From CAVXFS01 sp049582805 (GTDB lineage: Bacteria > Pseudomonadota > Gammaproteobacteria > Burkholderiales > Gallionellaceae): a DNA stretch of 40,512 nucleotides. Positions 23,056-31,405 of this stretch are shown here, piece by piece. Location: the NCBI GenBank assembly GCA_049582805.1, contig JBAUUR010000090.1, positions 1-40,512 on the forward strand, given 5' to 3'. The first letter of the stretch is position 1, and each line of letters starts with the position of its first letter. Made by a program: the position numbers and the translations under genes. The notes beneath the pieces were generated by a model that was not told the origin of the DNA, ran no database searches, and saw only the letters and a program-made list of their open reading frames with translations.

Positions 23056-23085
23056 TTGACTTTAGTTCTGGTTAGTACATATAAT
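23056..23085 (+). promoter_or_regulatory. Promoter of the MarR gene
   Basis: TTGACT (23056-23061) and TATAAT (23080-23085) are separated by 18 bp, close to the sigma-70 consensus. The -10 lies inside the operator palindrome at 23065-23099, so repressor binding would block RNA polymerase. Confidence 0.8.
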
Positions 23086-23099
23086 GTACTAACCAGAAC
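23065..23099. promoter_or_regulatory. Perfect palindromic operator, probable MarR binding site
   Basis: The left arm gttctggttagtacat (23065-23080) and right arm atgtactaaccagaac (23084-23099) are exact reverse complements with three bases between them. The site covers the -10 and probable start of the MarR promoter and ends 14 bp before the MarR start codon. Autorepression is the expected use. Its left edge is 40 bp from the -35 of the divergent fluoride operon, so an effect there is possible but less certain. Confidence 0.85.
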
Positions 23100-23113
23100 A
23101 TTGTTGGATAGCC

Positions 23114-23554
23114 ATGCCGCAGAAATCATTCATTCCCCTCTTGCGCGAACTGGCCCGCGCCTACCAGGCGTTCGAGGCCTACTCGGCGGCGCACGTCCGC
23201 ACCCTGGGCCTGACCCCGTCGCAGTTCGACATTGTTGCCACGCTGGGCAATACCGATGGCATGAGCTTCAAGGAACTGGGCGAAAAAACCCTGATCACCA
23301 AGGGTACGCTCACCGGCGTTGTGGATCGCCTGCAGTTCAAGAATTTGGTGAAACGTGTCGCTTCGCCCAGCGACGGGCGCAGTCAGATCGTGAAATTGAC
23401 GCGCAAGGGAGAGGCGCTTTTCGACCGGGTATTTCCGGCCCACATGAGCCATGTCGACCAGGCATTTACCGGTCTCTCGCAGGCCGAGCTCGACGGAATG
23501 GAAACCGTACTGCGCCGTTTGCGTGCGGCGTTTTCTGCTGCCAATGTTAATTAG
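23114..23554 (+). CDS. MarR family transcriptional regulator
   Basis: A 146-residue winged-helix dimeric regulator. The DNA-binding part runs from about residue 34 to 100: LTPSQFDIVATLG, FKELGEKTLITKGTLTGVVDRL as the recognition helix, and the wing VKRVASPSDGRSQIVKLTRKGE. The N- and C-terminal helices form the dimer interface. No cysteine is present, so direct thiol-based sensing is unlikely; the ligand is unknown. The ATG has only a weak ribosome site. It is preceded by its likely operator and followed after 32 bp by the CDGSH gene, with which it is probably co-transcribed. Confidence 0.92.
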   Translation: MPQKSFIPLLRELARAYQAFEAYSAAHVRTLGLTPSQFDIVATLGNTDGMSFKELGEKTLITKGTLTGVVDRLQFKNLVKRVASPSDGRSQIVKLTRKGEALFDRVFPAHMSHVDQAFTGLSQAELDGMETVLRRLRAAFSAANVN

Positions 23555-23586
23555 CCGATTTTTTAACCACCACCTAAGGAGTAGTC

Positions 23587-23823
23587 ATGACCAAGCCAGT
23601 ATGTGTCCAGAAAAATCCATTTGCAGTTGAAGTTGAACCCGGCGATTACTACTGGTGTGCCTGCGGCCGCTCAAAGAACCAGCCATTCTGCGATGGTTCC
23701 CATTCCGGAGCCGGATTTGAACCGGTAAAATTCACCGTCACCCAGAAGGAAACAAAATACCTTTGCGGCTGCAAGGCTACCAAAAACGCTCCATTCTGCG
23801 ACGGGACCCACAAGGAACTTTGA
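23587..23823 (+). CDS. Dual-CDGSH iron-sulfur protein
   Basis: A 78-residue protein with two CDGSH domains, each a three-Cys/one-His site for a [2Fe-2S] cluster. The first uses C24, C26, C35 and H39 (CACGRSKNQPFCDGSH); the second uses C60, C62, C71 and H75 (CGCKATKNAPFCDGTH). Prokaryotic two-domain members are monomeric electron- or cluster-transfer proteins without a membrane anchor, and this one also has no membrane segment. An AAGGAG site lies just before the ATG. Its position behind MarR suggests control by that regulator, perhaps in response to redox or metal stress; that is inference. Confidence 0.94.
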   Translation: MTKPVCVQKNPFAVEVEPGDYYWCACGRSKNQPFCDGSHSGAGFEPVKFTVTQKETKYLCGCKATKNAPFCDGTHKEL

Positions 23824-23867
23824 AATCCTGAACGCTTTCCAATGAGCCTGATTACCGGAATTCGATC

Positions 23868-24686
23868 ATGCGAGAACTGTTGAGCAATCCCGCTGTGCAA
23901 GGAGGCCTTGCGCCATTTGTCGCGGCACTGATAGTGGCGGAGCTGTTTCAGCGCATGCGCTTGAGCGGCCTGTGCATCATTGCAGGATTCGCGCTCACGG
24001 TATACCTGATCAACGGCGGGATTGCGTTTGATCCGCTTACCGCATCGCGCAAGATTGTCCTGGCCGGACTGCTTTCCGCGCTGCTGGCACTGATACTTCT
24101 ACTGTACAACCCGCGCTGGATGCGAACCATGCTGGCTATCGCGGGTGGCGGCGTCGCGCTGTGGGTCATGTCGCGTATCCTGCAACAACAGGACGCGGCC
24201 AGCATGGTGACTTGGGGCGCGGGCTGCGCGCTGTATGTCGCGTGGCTGGTATTCTGGATGGATGGCCTGCGTGATGCACCGATCCGGGCTGGCAGTGCAG
24301 GATTGGCTTTGGGTCTGGGTACCGGAACCGCGGCGCTGTTTGGCGCATCAGCCTTGCTGGGGCAGTTTGGTCTGGCGCTGGGCGCCGCTGCCGGCGCTTA
24401 CCTGCTGATCCAGATGCTGACCAGCAAGCATCTTCCCTGCGGGCGCAGCTTCACGCTGCCTTTGTCGCTGGTTGCCGGCCTGTCCGGATGCCTTGCCGTG
24501 CTGACGGCGCAACTGCCGTGGTATACCTTGCCGGTGCTGGGCGTGATTCCGCTGGCAGCCCATATCCGGTTTTTTGACAAACAGGCGCTGTGGTTACAAT
24601 CCATACTGTTGTCCGTCATCCCCATGGCGTGTGCCGCAGCGGCTGTCTATTTGACCTGGCGTGTGGCCGGTGCCCCGCCGCTTTAA
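23868..24686 (+). CDS. Multi-pass inner-membrane protein, unknown
   Basis: A 272-residue hydrophobic protein with about eight or nine membrane segments (for example residues 13-29, 34-50, 65-80, 89-105, 117-132, 140-170, 195-225 and 245-265) and very short loops. I recognise no family and see no obvious catalytic or transport motif. A stretch of charged residues, RFFDKQ, lies between the last two segments. It begins 44 bp after the CDGSH gene in the same direction and may belong to the MarR transcript. The composition resembles that of neighbouring genes, so recent transfer is not indicated. Confidence 0.72.
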   Translation: MRELLSNPAVQGGLAPFVAALIVAELFQRMRLSGLCIIAGFALTVYLINGGIAFDPLTASRKIVLAGLLSALLALILLLYNPRWMRTMLAIAGGGVALWVMSRILQQQDAASMVTWGAGCALYVAWLVFWMDGLRDAPIRAGSAGLALGLGTGTAALFGASALLGQFGLALGAAAGAYLLIQMLTSKHLPCGRSFTLPLSLVAGLSGCLAVLTAQLPWYTLPVLGVIPLAAHIRFFDKQALWLQSILLSVIPMACAAAAVYLTWRVAGAPPL

Positions 24687-24773
24687 TGTGAAACTCGCGC
24701 AGCGATAACCAGCGACTTGCCCAGCGGTTTTGCTGGGCTTAGTCGAGTGGCTAGTAGTTCCATCAGACCTTGT

Positions 24774-24812
24774 CCCCCTCCCCCGCTTGCGGGGGAGGGC
24801 TGGGGAGAGGGG
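24774..24812. repeat. GC-rich palindromic repeat, intergenic copy
   Basis: Perfect 11-bp arms (ccctcccccgc at 24776-24786 and gcgggggaggg at 24789-24799) around tt, followed by ctggggagagggg. The same strings occur in both in-frame insertions in mpl (6068-6166 and 6434-6523). Here it sits between the membrane-protein gene and yceI, as expected for an intergenic repeat. Confidence 0.8.
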
Positions 24813-24883
24813 AACGGGCATTGCGAATTTCATTAATCTGGGGTGGCATATTTGCCATGCCCGCTAACCTGAAGGAGAAATTA

Positions 24884-25462
24884 ATGCTGAAACAAAAAAT
24901 GTTTGCCGTCCTGTTTGCCGCAAGTTTGCCGATGGCCGCCATGGCCGCCGATTCCTACACCATCGATCCGCCCCACACTTTCCCGCGTTTCATGATCAAC
25001 CACCTCGGCTTCTCCACCATGGAGGGACGCTTTGACAAGACCAGCGGGAAAGTCACTCTGGATCGCGCAGCCAAGAAAGGTTCGATCGACATCACGATCG
25101 ATGCAAGTTCGGTCAGCACCGGCTTTGCCAAGCGTGACGAACATCTGCGCTCTCCCGATTTCTTCAACGTGGTCGAATTTCCCACTATCACGTACAAGTC
25201 GAATTCGATCAAATTCAAGGGTGATACGCCGAGCAGCGTGGATGGCGAGCTCACCATGGCGGGTGTGACCAAGCCCGTGACGCTCACCATAGATGATTTC
25301 AACTGTGGCCCTGATCCGATGGATCCACTGAAGAAAAAACAAAAATGCGGGGCTGCTGCCAGTGCCGAAATCAAGCGTTCGGATTTCGGCATCAAGTTCG
25401 GCCTGCCCGCCGTGGGCGACGACGTCAAGTTTGTGCTCGAGGTGGAAGCGTACAGGGACTGA
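24884..25462 (+). CDS. YceI family periplasmic protein
   Basis: A 192-residue lipocalin-like protein that binds isoprenoid-type lipids in the periplasm. The signal peptide runs to AMA at residues 20-22. The mature part has SYTIDPPHTFPRFMINHLGFSTMEGRF, GFAKRDEHLRSPDFFNVVEFPTI, KPVTLTIDDFNCGPDP and EIKRSDFGIKFGLPAVGDDVK, all typical of YceI. The ATG at 24884 has AAGGAGAAATT upstream; a longer frame from 24770 runs through the intergenic repeat and is rejected. It is monocistronic, closed by the terminator at 25503-25536. Confidence 0.92.
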   Translation: MLKQKMFAVLFAASLPMAAMAADSYTIDPPHTFPRFMINHLGFSTMEGRFDKTSGKVTLDRAAKKGSIDITIDASSVSTGFAKRDEHLRSPDFFNVVEFPTITYKSNSIKFKGDTPSSVDGELTMAGVTKPVTLTIDDFNCGPDPMDPLKKKQKCGAAASAEIKRSDFGIKFGLPAVGDDVKFVLEVEAYRD

Positions 25463-25502
25463 CGTGCTTAGCGCAGCACCAGATCACCACAGTGCCGGAA
25501 AC

Positions 25503-25536
25503 AAAGAGCCGTGAAATTTCGCGGCTCTTTTGTTTT
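25503..25536 (+). terminator. Rho-independent terminator of yceI
   Basis: aaagagccgtgaaa pairs with tttcgcggctcttt (one G-T pair in the stem), followed by tgtttt. It lies 40 bp after the yceI stop. With A-rich sequence on the left side it could also act on the opposite strand. Confidence 0.85.
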
Positions 25537-25624
25537 CGGAAATGTGAATTCCAACGCAACTGGCAAAATATCTATATATTTTTCCTTGTGGCTCATGCGG
25601 GATTTTGCTGATAAATTAGGGGTT

Positions 25625-25705
25625 ATGTATTTACAGTCCCCAATGTTACTTGAACGGATAATAGATTACTTGAGGTCAGCCATCAGGCAGAGAATGAAAC
25701 CATGA
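25625..25705 (+). CDS. Possible 26-residue small ORF coupled to the next gene
   Basis: An ATG at 25625, preceded by taggggtt, opens a frame of 26 residues (MYLQSPMLLERIIDYLRSAI, then RQRMKP). Its stop overlaps the next start as ATGA at 25702-25705. The peptide is amphipathic and basic at its end. It could be a leader that couples translation of the following gene, or chance. Only the overlap and the weak ribosome site support it. Confidence 0.3.
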   Translation: MYLQSPMLLERIIDYLRSAIRQRMKP

Positions 25706-26322
25706 AATACAAAATAGGATTAATTATTCTTTTGTGGGTTGTGGTTACAGTATTTTTATCTATTGTATATTGGCGTGATGTCCAACGTATGACCAATATA
25801 TTGAATATGCTAAAGGAATTCTTTTCAGTATGGGTTCCATTAACAACTGTCACGATAGCATTCTTGGGAGTCGTTATTGCTATTGACTCACTTGAGTCCC
25901 AAAAAGATTCATCAGAACGTGCTGTCCGACCTGTAATACTTTTTTTCAATACCGGTCATGAATCGAATGGAGAGGACAGATGGGGCATCAGAAATGTTGG
26001 GAAGGAACCAGCGCTTAATGTAACAGTATCATATCGAATGTCAGAGTCAACGGACTGGATTAAGGATGACACTTGGCCAATTGGATTTCCGGGAATAGCT
26101 TTCGGCGACAAGTGTATTTTGTTTTTGCATCTGAAGGGACCTCAAAGTTTAATAGCAGAGTATGAAGATATTGAAGGAAATTTATGGACTACCACTATCA
26201 GTGGAAATAGAAATTCCATTAGTAATACTCCGAAAGAGAAGCGGCAATTGAAACAATTCAGCAAAAATCAATGGCAGCTAAGTCCAACCGATGTACCCGG
26301 CACCGATTGTGTAGGCATCTAA
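25702..26322 (+). CDS. Membrane-anchored protein of unknown function, AT-rich
   Basis: A 206-residue protein I do not recognise. Two membrane segments lie near the N-terminus (residues 5-24, IGLIILLWVVVTVFLSIVYW, and about 45-63, VWVPLTTVTIAFLGVVIAI). A soluble domain of about 140 residues follows, with beta-rich stretches such as RPVILFFNTGH, GIRNVGKEPALNVTVSYRM and CILFLHLKGPQSLIAEYED. These resemble the immunoglobulin-like soluble parts seen in some membrane proteins of defence islands or phage remnants, but I cannot assign a family. The base composition is strikingly AT-rich against its neighbours, which suggests transfer. No strong ribosome site is present. Confidence 0.7.
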   Translation: MKYKIGLIILLWVVVTVFLSIVYWRDVQRMTNILNMLKEFFSVWVPLTTVTIAFLGVVIAIDSLESQKDSSERAVRPVILFFNTGHESNGEDRWGIRNVGKEPALNVTVSYRMSESTDWIKDDTWPIGFPGIAFGDKCILFLHLKGPQSLIAEYEDIEGNLWTTTISGNRNSISNTPKEKRQLKQFSKNQWQLSPTDVPGTDCVGI

Positions 26323-26701
26323 ATGTTTAAGAACGATATAACCATGCCAAGACTTAGCTGAAAGCTGATGGTCAAGGTAATATAACGAGAGCTTCCCAGT
26401 ACCCAGATTTATATTTTCGGGCGCGCCAGTATCAAATTGGAACTGTGATAAATCCGGTACCTGATTCCCCAAACCGGCGAGCCAACTGTAGTCCAATCAT
26501 CTGTCCGAACGGCTGCACTGCCGAACTAACCGCTCTGCTTGTGGTCTTCTCAATCAAAGACGCTATTTTCTTCCTTTCCAATTGCCCTGCACGTCCAGAC
26601 AGGGTAACATTCCCGCCCTTTCGGTTTTGATTTGGTAAAGGGAAGCGGCGACTTGGCCGTCCGCAGAATGAGCCTTGAAAAATGATTTGATGAGGTACGA
26701 C
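26323..26701. other. Gap between the AT-rich gene and gltB, no supported gene
   Basis: These 379 bp start AT-rich and become GC-rich toward gltB. On the minus strand one frame gives a protein-like stretch (RAGQLERKKIASLIEKTTSR around 26600-26540), and another frame further on gives GKLSLYYLDHQLSAKSWHGY (around 26390-26330). These could be pieces of a decayed gene read on the minus strand, or chance. No start, ribosome site or known motif supports a gene. No clear gltB promoter is visible. Confidence 0.3.
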
Positions 26702-29700
26702 GTGAGCCATCTTTCGTTGCCCGTGCAGTCGGGGTTGCCGGCCCGGCAGGGGTTGTATGATCCGCGCCAGGAGCGCGATGCATGCGGTGTGGGGTTTGTA
26801 GCCCACATAAAAGGTACAAAGAGTCATGAGCGGGTGCGCGAGGGTTTGCGTATTCTGGAGAATTTGACACATCGCGGCGCGGTCGGCGCCGATCCGCTGG
26901 TCGGCGATGGAGCGGGCATTTTGCTGCAGATCCCGGATGCTTTCCTGCGCGCGAAGTGCGCTGCGCACGCATTGACTTTGCCGGCGGAAGGCGAATACGG
27001 GGTGGGCATGCTGTTCCTGCCGCGCGCGGATGCCGCGCGCGCCGCCTGCGAAAAAGTGATCGCCGACAGGATTGCCGCGGAAGGACAGCAATTGCTCGGT
27101 TGGCGCGATGTGCCGGTGAATAGCGATATCCTCGGCAAGAACGTCAGGGCCGTGGAGCCGGTGGTGCGCCAGGTGTTCATCGGGCGCGGCAGGCATTGCA
27201 TCGACCAGGACGCATTCGAACGCAAACTGTTCGTCATCCGCAAGACTTGCGAACATGCCGCGCATGCATTGCCTGATGTGCAAGGATTCTACATTCCCTC
27301 GCTGTCCTCGCGCACGATAGTCTATAAAGGCATGTTGCTGGCCGACCAGGTCGGCAAGTATTACCTCGACCTGCAAGATCCCATGGTGACCAGCGCGCTG
27401 GCGCTGGTGCATCAGCGCTTTTCCACCAACACTTTCCCGACCTGGGATCTGGCGCATCCGTTCCGCATGATCGCGCACAACGGCGAGATCAATACCGTGC
27501 GCGGCAATGTGAACTGGATGGCGGCGCGCCATGCGGCGATGTCGTCCAGACTGTTGGGCAAGGATCTGGAGAAACTATGGCCGTTGATCATGGAAGGCCA
27601 ATCCGACTCCGCCTGTTTCGACAATGCGCTGGAGCTGCTGGTGGCGGGCGGCTATTCGCTGCCGCACGCGATGATGCTGTTGATTCCGGAAGCCTGGGCG
27701 GGCAACCCGCTGATGGATGAGGAGCGCCGCGCGTTCTACGAATACCATGCGGCGCTGATGGAGCCGTGGGACGGCCCGGCCGCCGTGGCGTTCACCGACG
27801 GCCGCATGATAGGCGCGACGCTGGACCGCAACGGCCTGCGTCCGGCGCGCTACCTGATCACCGACGACGACATGGTGCTGATGGCGTCGGAAATGGGAGT
27901 GCTGGACATTCCGCAGCACAAGATCGTGAAGAAGTGGCGCCTGCAGCCGGGCAAGATGTTCCTGATTGACATGCAGGCCGGGCGTATCGTGGACGATGCG
28001 GAATTGAAGAATCAGTTGGCGGCCGCCAAGCCGTACCGCAAGTGGATCGAACAGTCGCGTTACTATCTCGATGACCTGCCGCAGGTGAATGGCGGCAAGG
28101 GCGCGAAAAACAGCGCTGCCCCGGATGCTTCACTGCTGGATATGCAACAGGCGTTTGGCTATACACAGGAAGACATCAAGTTCCTCCTCGTGCCGATGGC
28201 TACGGCTGGCGAAGAGGCGACCGGCTCCATGGGCAACGATGCCGCGCTGCCGGTGCTCTCCGACAAGAGCAAGGTGTTCTATAACTATTTCAAGCAACTG
28301 TTCGCGCAGGTGACGAATCCGCCGATCGACCCGATCCGCGAAGAGATCGTGATGTCGTTGACTTCCTTCATCGGTCCCAAGCCCAATCTGCTCGGCATCG
28401 ATGAAACCACTCCGCCGCTCAGGCTGGAGACGCACCAACCGGTGCTGACCAACGAAGACCTGGCGAAGTTGCGCGATATCGGCAAGCTGACTAGGGGCAA
28501 ATACAAGGCACTGGTGCTGGATATAACCTATCCCGCGAGCAAAGGCGCGGCTGGTTGCGAAGCGGCACTGGCAACCCTGTTCAAGGCTGCCAACCATGCG
28601 GTGGCTGACGGCTGCAATTTGTTGATCCTGTCCGATCGCGCGGTGTCGGCAAAGCGGGTTGCGATTCCCGCATTGCTGGCTTGCGCGGGCATGCACCATG
28701 ATCTGGTCAGCGCAGGTTTGCGCACCAGCACCGGCCTGGTAATTGACACGGGCTCCGCGCGTGAAACCCATCACTTTGCCTTGCTGGCCGGATACGGCGC
28801 GGAAGCGGTATGCCCATGGCTGGCATTCGACACCATCGCCTCCATCACCAATCAGTTTCCCGGCGGCATTGATGCCAAGGAAGCAAAAAAGCGCTTCGTC
28901 AAGGCCATCGACAAGGGGTTGCTCAAGGTGATGTCCAAGATGGGCATCTCCACTTACCAATCCTATTGCGGCGCGCAGATCTTCGAGGCGATTGGCCTGA
29001 ACGCGTCGTTCGTGGAAAAATATTTCACCGGAACGCCGACCCAGATTGAGGGCATCGGCCTGCGCGAAGTGGCCGAGGAAGCGGTGCGCATCCACCAGGC
29101 TGCATTTGGCAGCGATCCGGTGCTGGCCGATGCGCTGGAGGCGGGCGGTGAATATGCCTGGCGCGTGCGCGGCGAGGAACACATGTGGACGCCGGATTCC
29201 ATCGCCAAGCTGCAGCACGCAGCGCGCGCCAACAATTTCAAGACTTACAAGGAATACGCCCGGCTCATCAACGACCAGAGCCAGAAGCTGAAGACGCTGC
29301 GCGGCCTGTTCGAAGTCAGGCCGGCGAACAACCCGGTGCCATTGGATGAAGTTGAACCGGCGCAGGAAATCGTCAAGCGTTTCTCCACCGGCGCGATGTC
29401 GCTCGGCTCTATTTCCACCGAAGCTCACACCACGCTGGCGATCGCGATGAACCGCATCGGCGGCAAGTCCAACACCGGCGAGGGAGGCGAGGATGCCAAC
29501 CGCTTCCGCACATTGAAGGCGGGCGAAAAACTGTCCGCCATCATCGGCAGGAACCGCATCGAAGCCGACCGCGTGATGCAGGAAGGCGACTCGCTGCGTT
29601 CCGCGATCAAGCAGGTGGCTTCCGGGCGGTTCGGCGTGACGGCGGAGTACCTGGCCAACGCCGACCAGATCCAGATCAAGATAGCGCAGGGCGCAAAACC

Positions 29701-31405
29701 TGGCGAAGGCGGGCAACTGCCCGGCGGCAAGGTGTCGGAATATATCGGCAAGCTGCGCTTTTCGGTGCCCGGCGTCGGACTGATCTCGCCGCCGCCGCAC
29801 CATGACATCTATTCCATCGAAGACCTGGCGCAACTGATACATGATCTGAAAAACGCCAATCCGTCCGCTTCGATCTCGGTGAAACTGGTATCGGAAGTCG
29901 GGGTCGGCACCGTGGCGGCGGGGGTGGCCAAGGCCAAGGCCGACCACATCGTGATTGCCGGCCATGACGGCGGCACCGGCGCATCGCCCCTGTCCTCGAT
30001 CAAGCACGCGGGCACGCCGTGGGAACTCGGACTGGCGGAAGCGCAGCAGACGCTGGTGCTGAACAAGTTGCGCGGGCGCATCGGCCTGCAGGTGGACGGG
30101 CAGATCAAGACTGGACGCGATGTGTTGATCGGCGCCCTGCTCGGCGCGGACGAGTTCGGATTCGCCACGGCGCCGCTGGTGGTGGAGGGCTGCATCATGA
30201 TGCGCAAATGCCACCTCAATACCTGCCCGGTCGGTGTGGCCACGCAGGACCCGGCGTTGCGCCGGAAATTCACCGGCCAGCCCGAACACGTGGTGAATTT
30301 TTTCTTCTTCATCGCTGAGGAAGTGCGCGAATACATGGCGCAGATGGGCATCCGCAAGTTCGACGACCTGATCGGGCGCAGTGATCTGCTGGATATGCGC
30401 CATGGCATCGCGCACTGGAAGGCAGCGGGACTGGATTTTTCCAGAATCTTCCACCAGCCCGATGCGCCTGCCGAAGTGGCACGCTGCCATGCCGAGCAAC
30501 AGGATCACCACTTGCAAACGGCGCTGGACAACAAGCTGATCGAACAAGCTGCGGATGCGCTGGAAAAGCGCCAGCCGGTGGTGATCGAAAGTGCCATCCA
30601 CAACGTCAACCGCACGGTCGGCACCATGCTGTCGTACGAAGTGGCGAAGCGCTATGGGCATGTTGGCCTGCCCAGCGACACGATCACCGTGAAGCTGAAG
30701 GGAACGGCGGGACAAAGCTTCGGTGCCTTCCTTTCGCATGGCATCACGCTGGTGCTGAGCGGTGAAGGCAACGATTACGTTGGCAAGGGACTGTGCGGCG
30801 GACGCATCGTGGTGGTACCGCCTCCCGAGTGCAATATCGTGGCCGAAGACAACATCATCGTCGGCAACACCGTGCTGTATGGGGCGACCGGCGGTGAATG
30901 CTATTTCCGCGGCGTGGCCGGTGAGCGCTTCGCAGTGCGCAATTCCGGCGCGATCGCGGTGGTCGAGGGGCTGGGCGACCACGGCTGCGAATACATGACC
31001 GGCGGCATGGTGGTGGTGCTGGGCCAGACCGGGCGCAACTTTGCGGCGGGCATGTCCGGCGGCGTGGCCTATGTGCTGGATGAAGACGGCAGCTTTGCCA
31101 AGCGCTGCAACATGTCCATGGTGCAACTGGAGGCGATCCCCGAAGAAGCCGCCGCCAGCGAAACCGGCGAGGTCGAAGGGCATGGCCGCGTGCATCTCAA
31201 CCATCTGGGCAAGGCCGATGCAGCGGCGTTGCGCGGCAAGATCCAAAAGCACCTGCGCTACACCGGCAGCACACGCGCCAGACATATCCTGGATAACTGG
31301 AGCACGTACCTGCCGAAGTTCGTCAAGGTGATGCCGACCGAATACCGACGTGCCTTGCTGGAAATCGCGGCGCAACAAAAAGCCAGACAATTGGAGGCCG
31401 CATAA
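26702..31405 (+). CDS. gltB: Glutamate synthase (NADPH), large subunit
   Basis: GOGAT alpha chain, 1567 residues from the chosen start. It hydrolyses glutamine and uses the ammonia to turn 2-oxoglutarate into glutamate. The N-terminal nucleophile Cys is in QERDACGVGFVAHIKG, exposed after removal of a short propeptide. The amidotransferase domain has QRFSTNTFPTWDLAHPFRM and HNGEINTVRGN. The FMN domain carries SLGSISTEAH, KPGEGGQLPGGK and GHDGGTGASPLSSIKHAG. The [3Fe-4S] ligands are C-x5-C-x4-C in GCIMMRKCHLNTCPVG. The C-terminal part is the glycine-rich beta-helix (YGATGGECYFRGVAGERFAV). The GTG at 26702 is chosen because TGAGG lies 6 bases before it; ATG 26690 and TTG 26675 are alternatives. 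It overlaps gltD by one base (TAATG). Confidence 0.96.
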   Translation: MSHLSLPVQSGLPARQGLYDPRQERDACGVGFVAHIKGTKSHERVREGLRILENLTHRGAVGADPLVGDGAGILLQIPDAFLRAKCAAHALTLPAEGEYGVGMLFLPRADAARAACEKVIADRIAAEGQQLLGWRDVPVNSDILGKNVRAVEPVVRQVFIGRGRHCIDQDAFERKLFVIRKTCEHAAHALPDVQGFYIPSLSSRTIVYKGMLLADQVGKYYLDLQDPMVTSALALVHQRFSTNTFPTWDLAHPFRMIAHNGEINTVRGNVNWMAARHAAMSSRLLGKDLEKLWPLIMEGQSDSACFDNALELLVAGGYSLPHAMMLLIPEAWAGNPLMDEERRAFYEYHAALMEPWDGPAAVAFTDGRMIGATLDRNGLRPARYLITDDDMVLMASEMGVLDIPQHKIVKKWRLQPGKMFLIDMQAGRIVDDAELKNQLAAAKPYRKWIEQSRYYLDDLPQVNGGKGAKNSAAPDASLLDMQQAFGYTQEDIKFLLVPMATAGEEATGSMGNDAALPVLSDKSKVFYNYFKQLFAQVTNPPIDPIREEIVMSLTSFIGPKPNLLGIDETTPPLRLETHQPVLTNEDLAKLRDIGKLTRGKYKALVLDITYPASKGAAGCEAALATLFKAANHAVADGCNLLILSDRAVSAKRVAIPALLACAGMHHDLVSAGLRTSTGLVIDTGSARETHHFALLAGYGAEAVCPWLAFDTIASITNQFPGGIDAKEAKKRFVKAIDKGLLKVMSKMGISTYQSYCGAQIFEAIGLNASFVEKYFTGTPTQIEGIGLREVAEEAVRIHQAAFGSDPVLADALEAGGEYAWRVRGEEHMWTPDSIAKLQHAARANNFKTYKEYARLINDQSQKLKTLRGLFEVRPANNPVPLDEVEPAQEIVKRFSTGAMSLGSISTEAHTTLAIAMNRIGGKSNTGEGGEDANRFRTLKAGEKLSAIIGRNRIEADRVMQEGDSLRSAIKQVASGRFGVTAEYLANADQIQIKIAQGAKPGEGGQLPGGKVSEYIGKLRFSVPGVGLISPPPHHDIYSIEDLAQLIHDLKNANPSASISVKLVSEVGVGTVAAGVAKAKADHIVIAGHDGGTGASPLSSIKHAGTPWELGLAEAQQTLVLNKLRGRIGLQVDGQIKTGRDVLIGALLGADEFGFATAPLVVEGCIMMRKCHLNTCPVGVATQDPALRRKFTGQPEHVVNFFFFIAEEVREYMAQMGIRKFDDLIGRSDLLDMRHGIAHWKAAGLDFSRIFHQPDAPAEVARCHAEQQDHHLQTALDNKLIEQAADALEKRQPVVIESAIHNVNRTVGTMLSYEVAKRYGHVGLPSDTITVKLKGTAGQSFGAFLSHGITLVLSGEGNDYVGKGLCGGRIVVVPPPECNIVAEDNIIVGNTVLYGATGGECYFRGVAGERFAVRNSGAIAVVEGLGDHGCEYMTGGMVVVLGQTGRNFAAGMSGGVAYVLDEDGSFAKRCNMSMVQLEAIPEEAAASETGEVEGHGRVHLNHLGKADAAALRGKIQKHLRYTGSTRARHILDNWSTYLPKFVKVMPTEYRRALLEIAAQQKARQLEAA

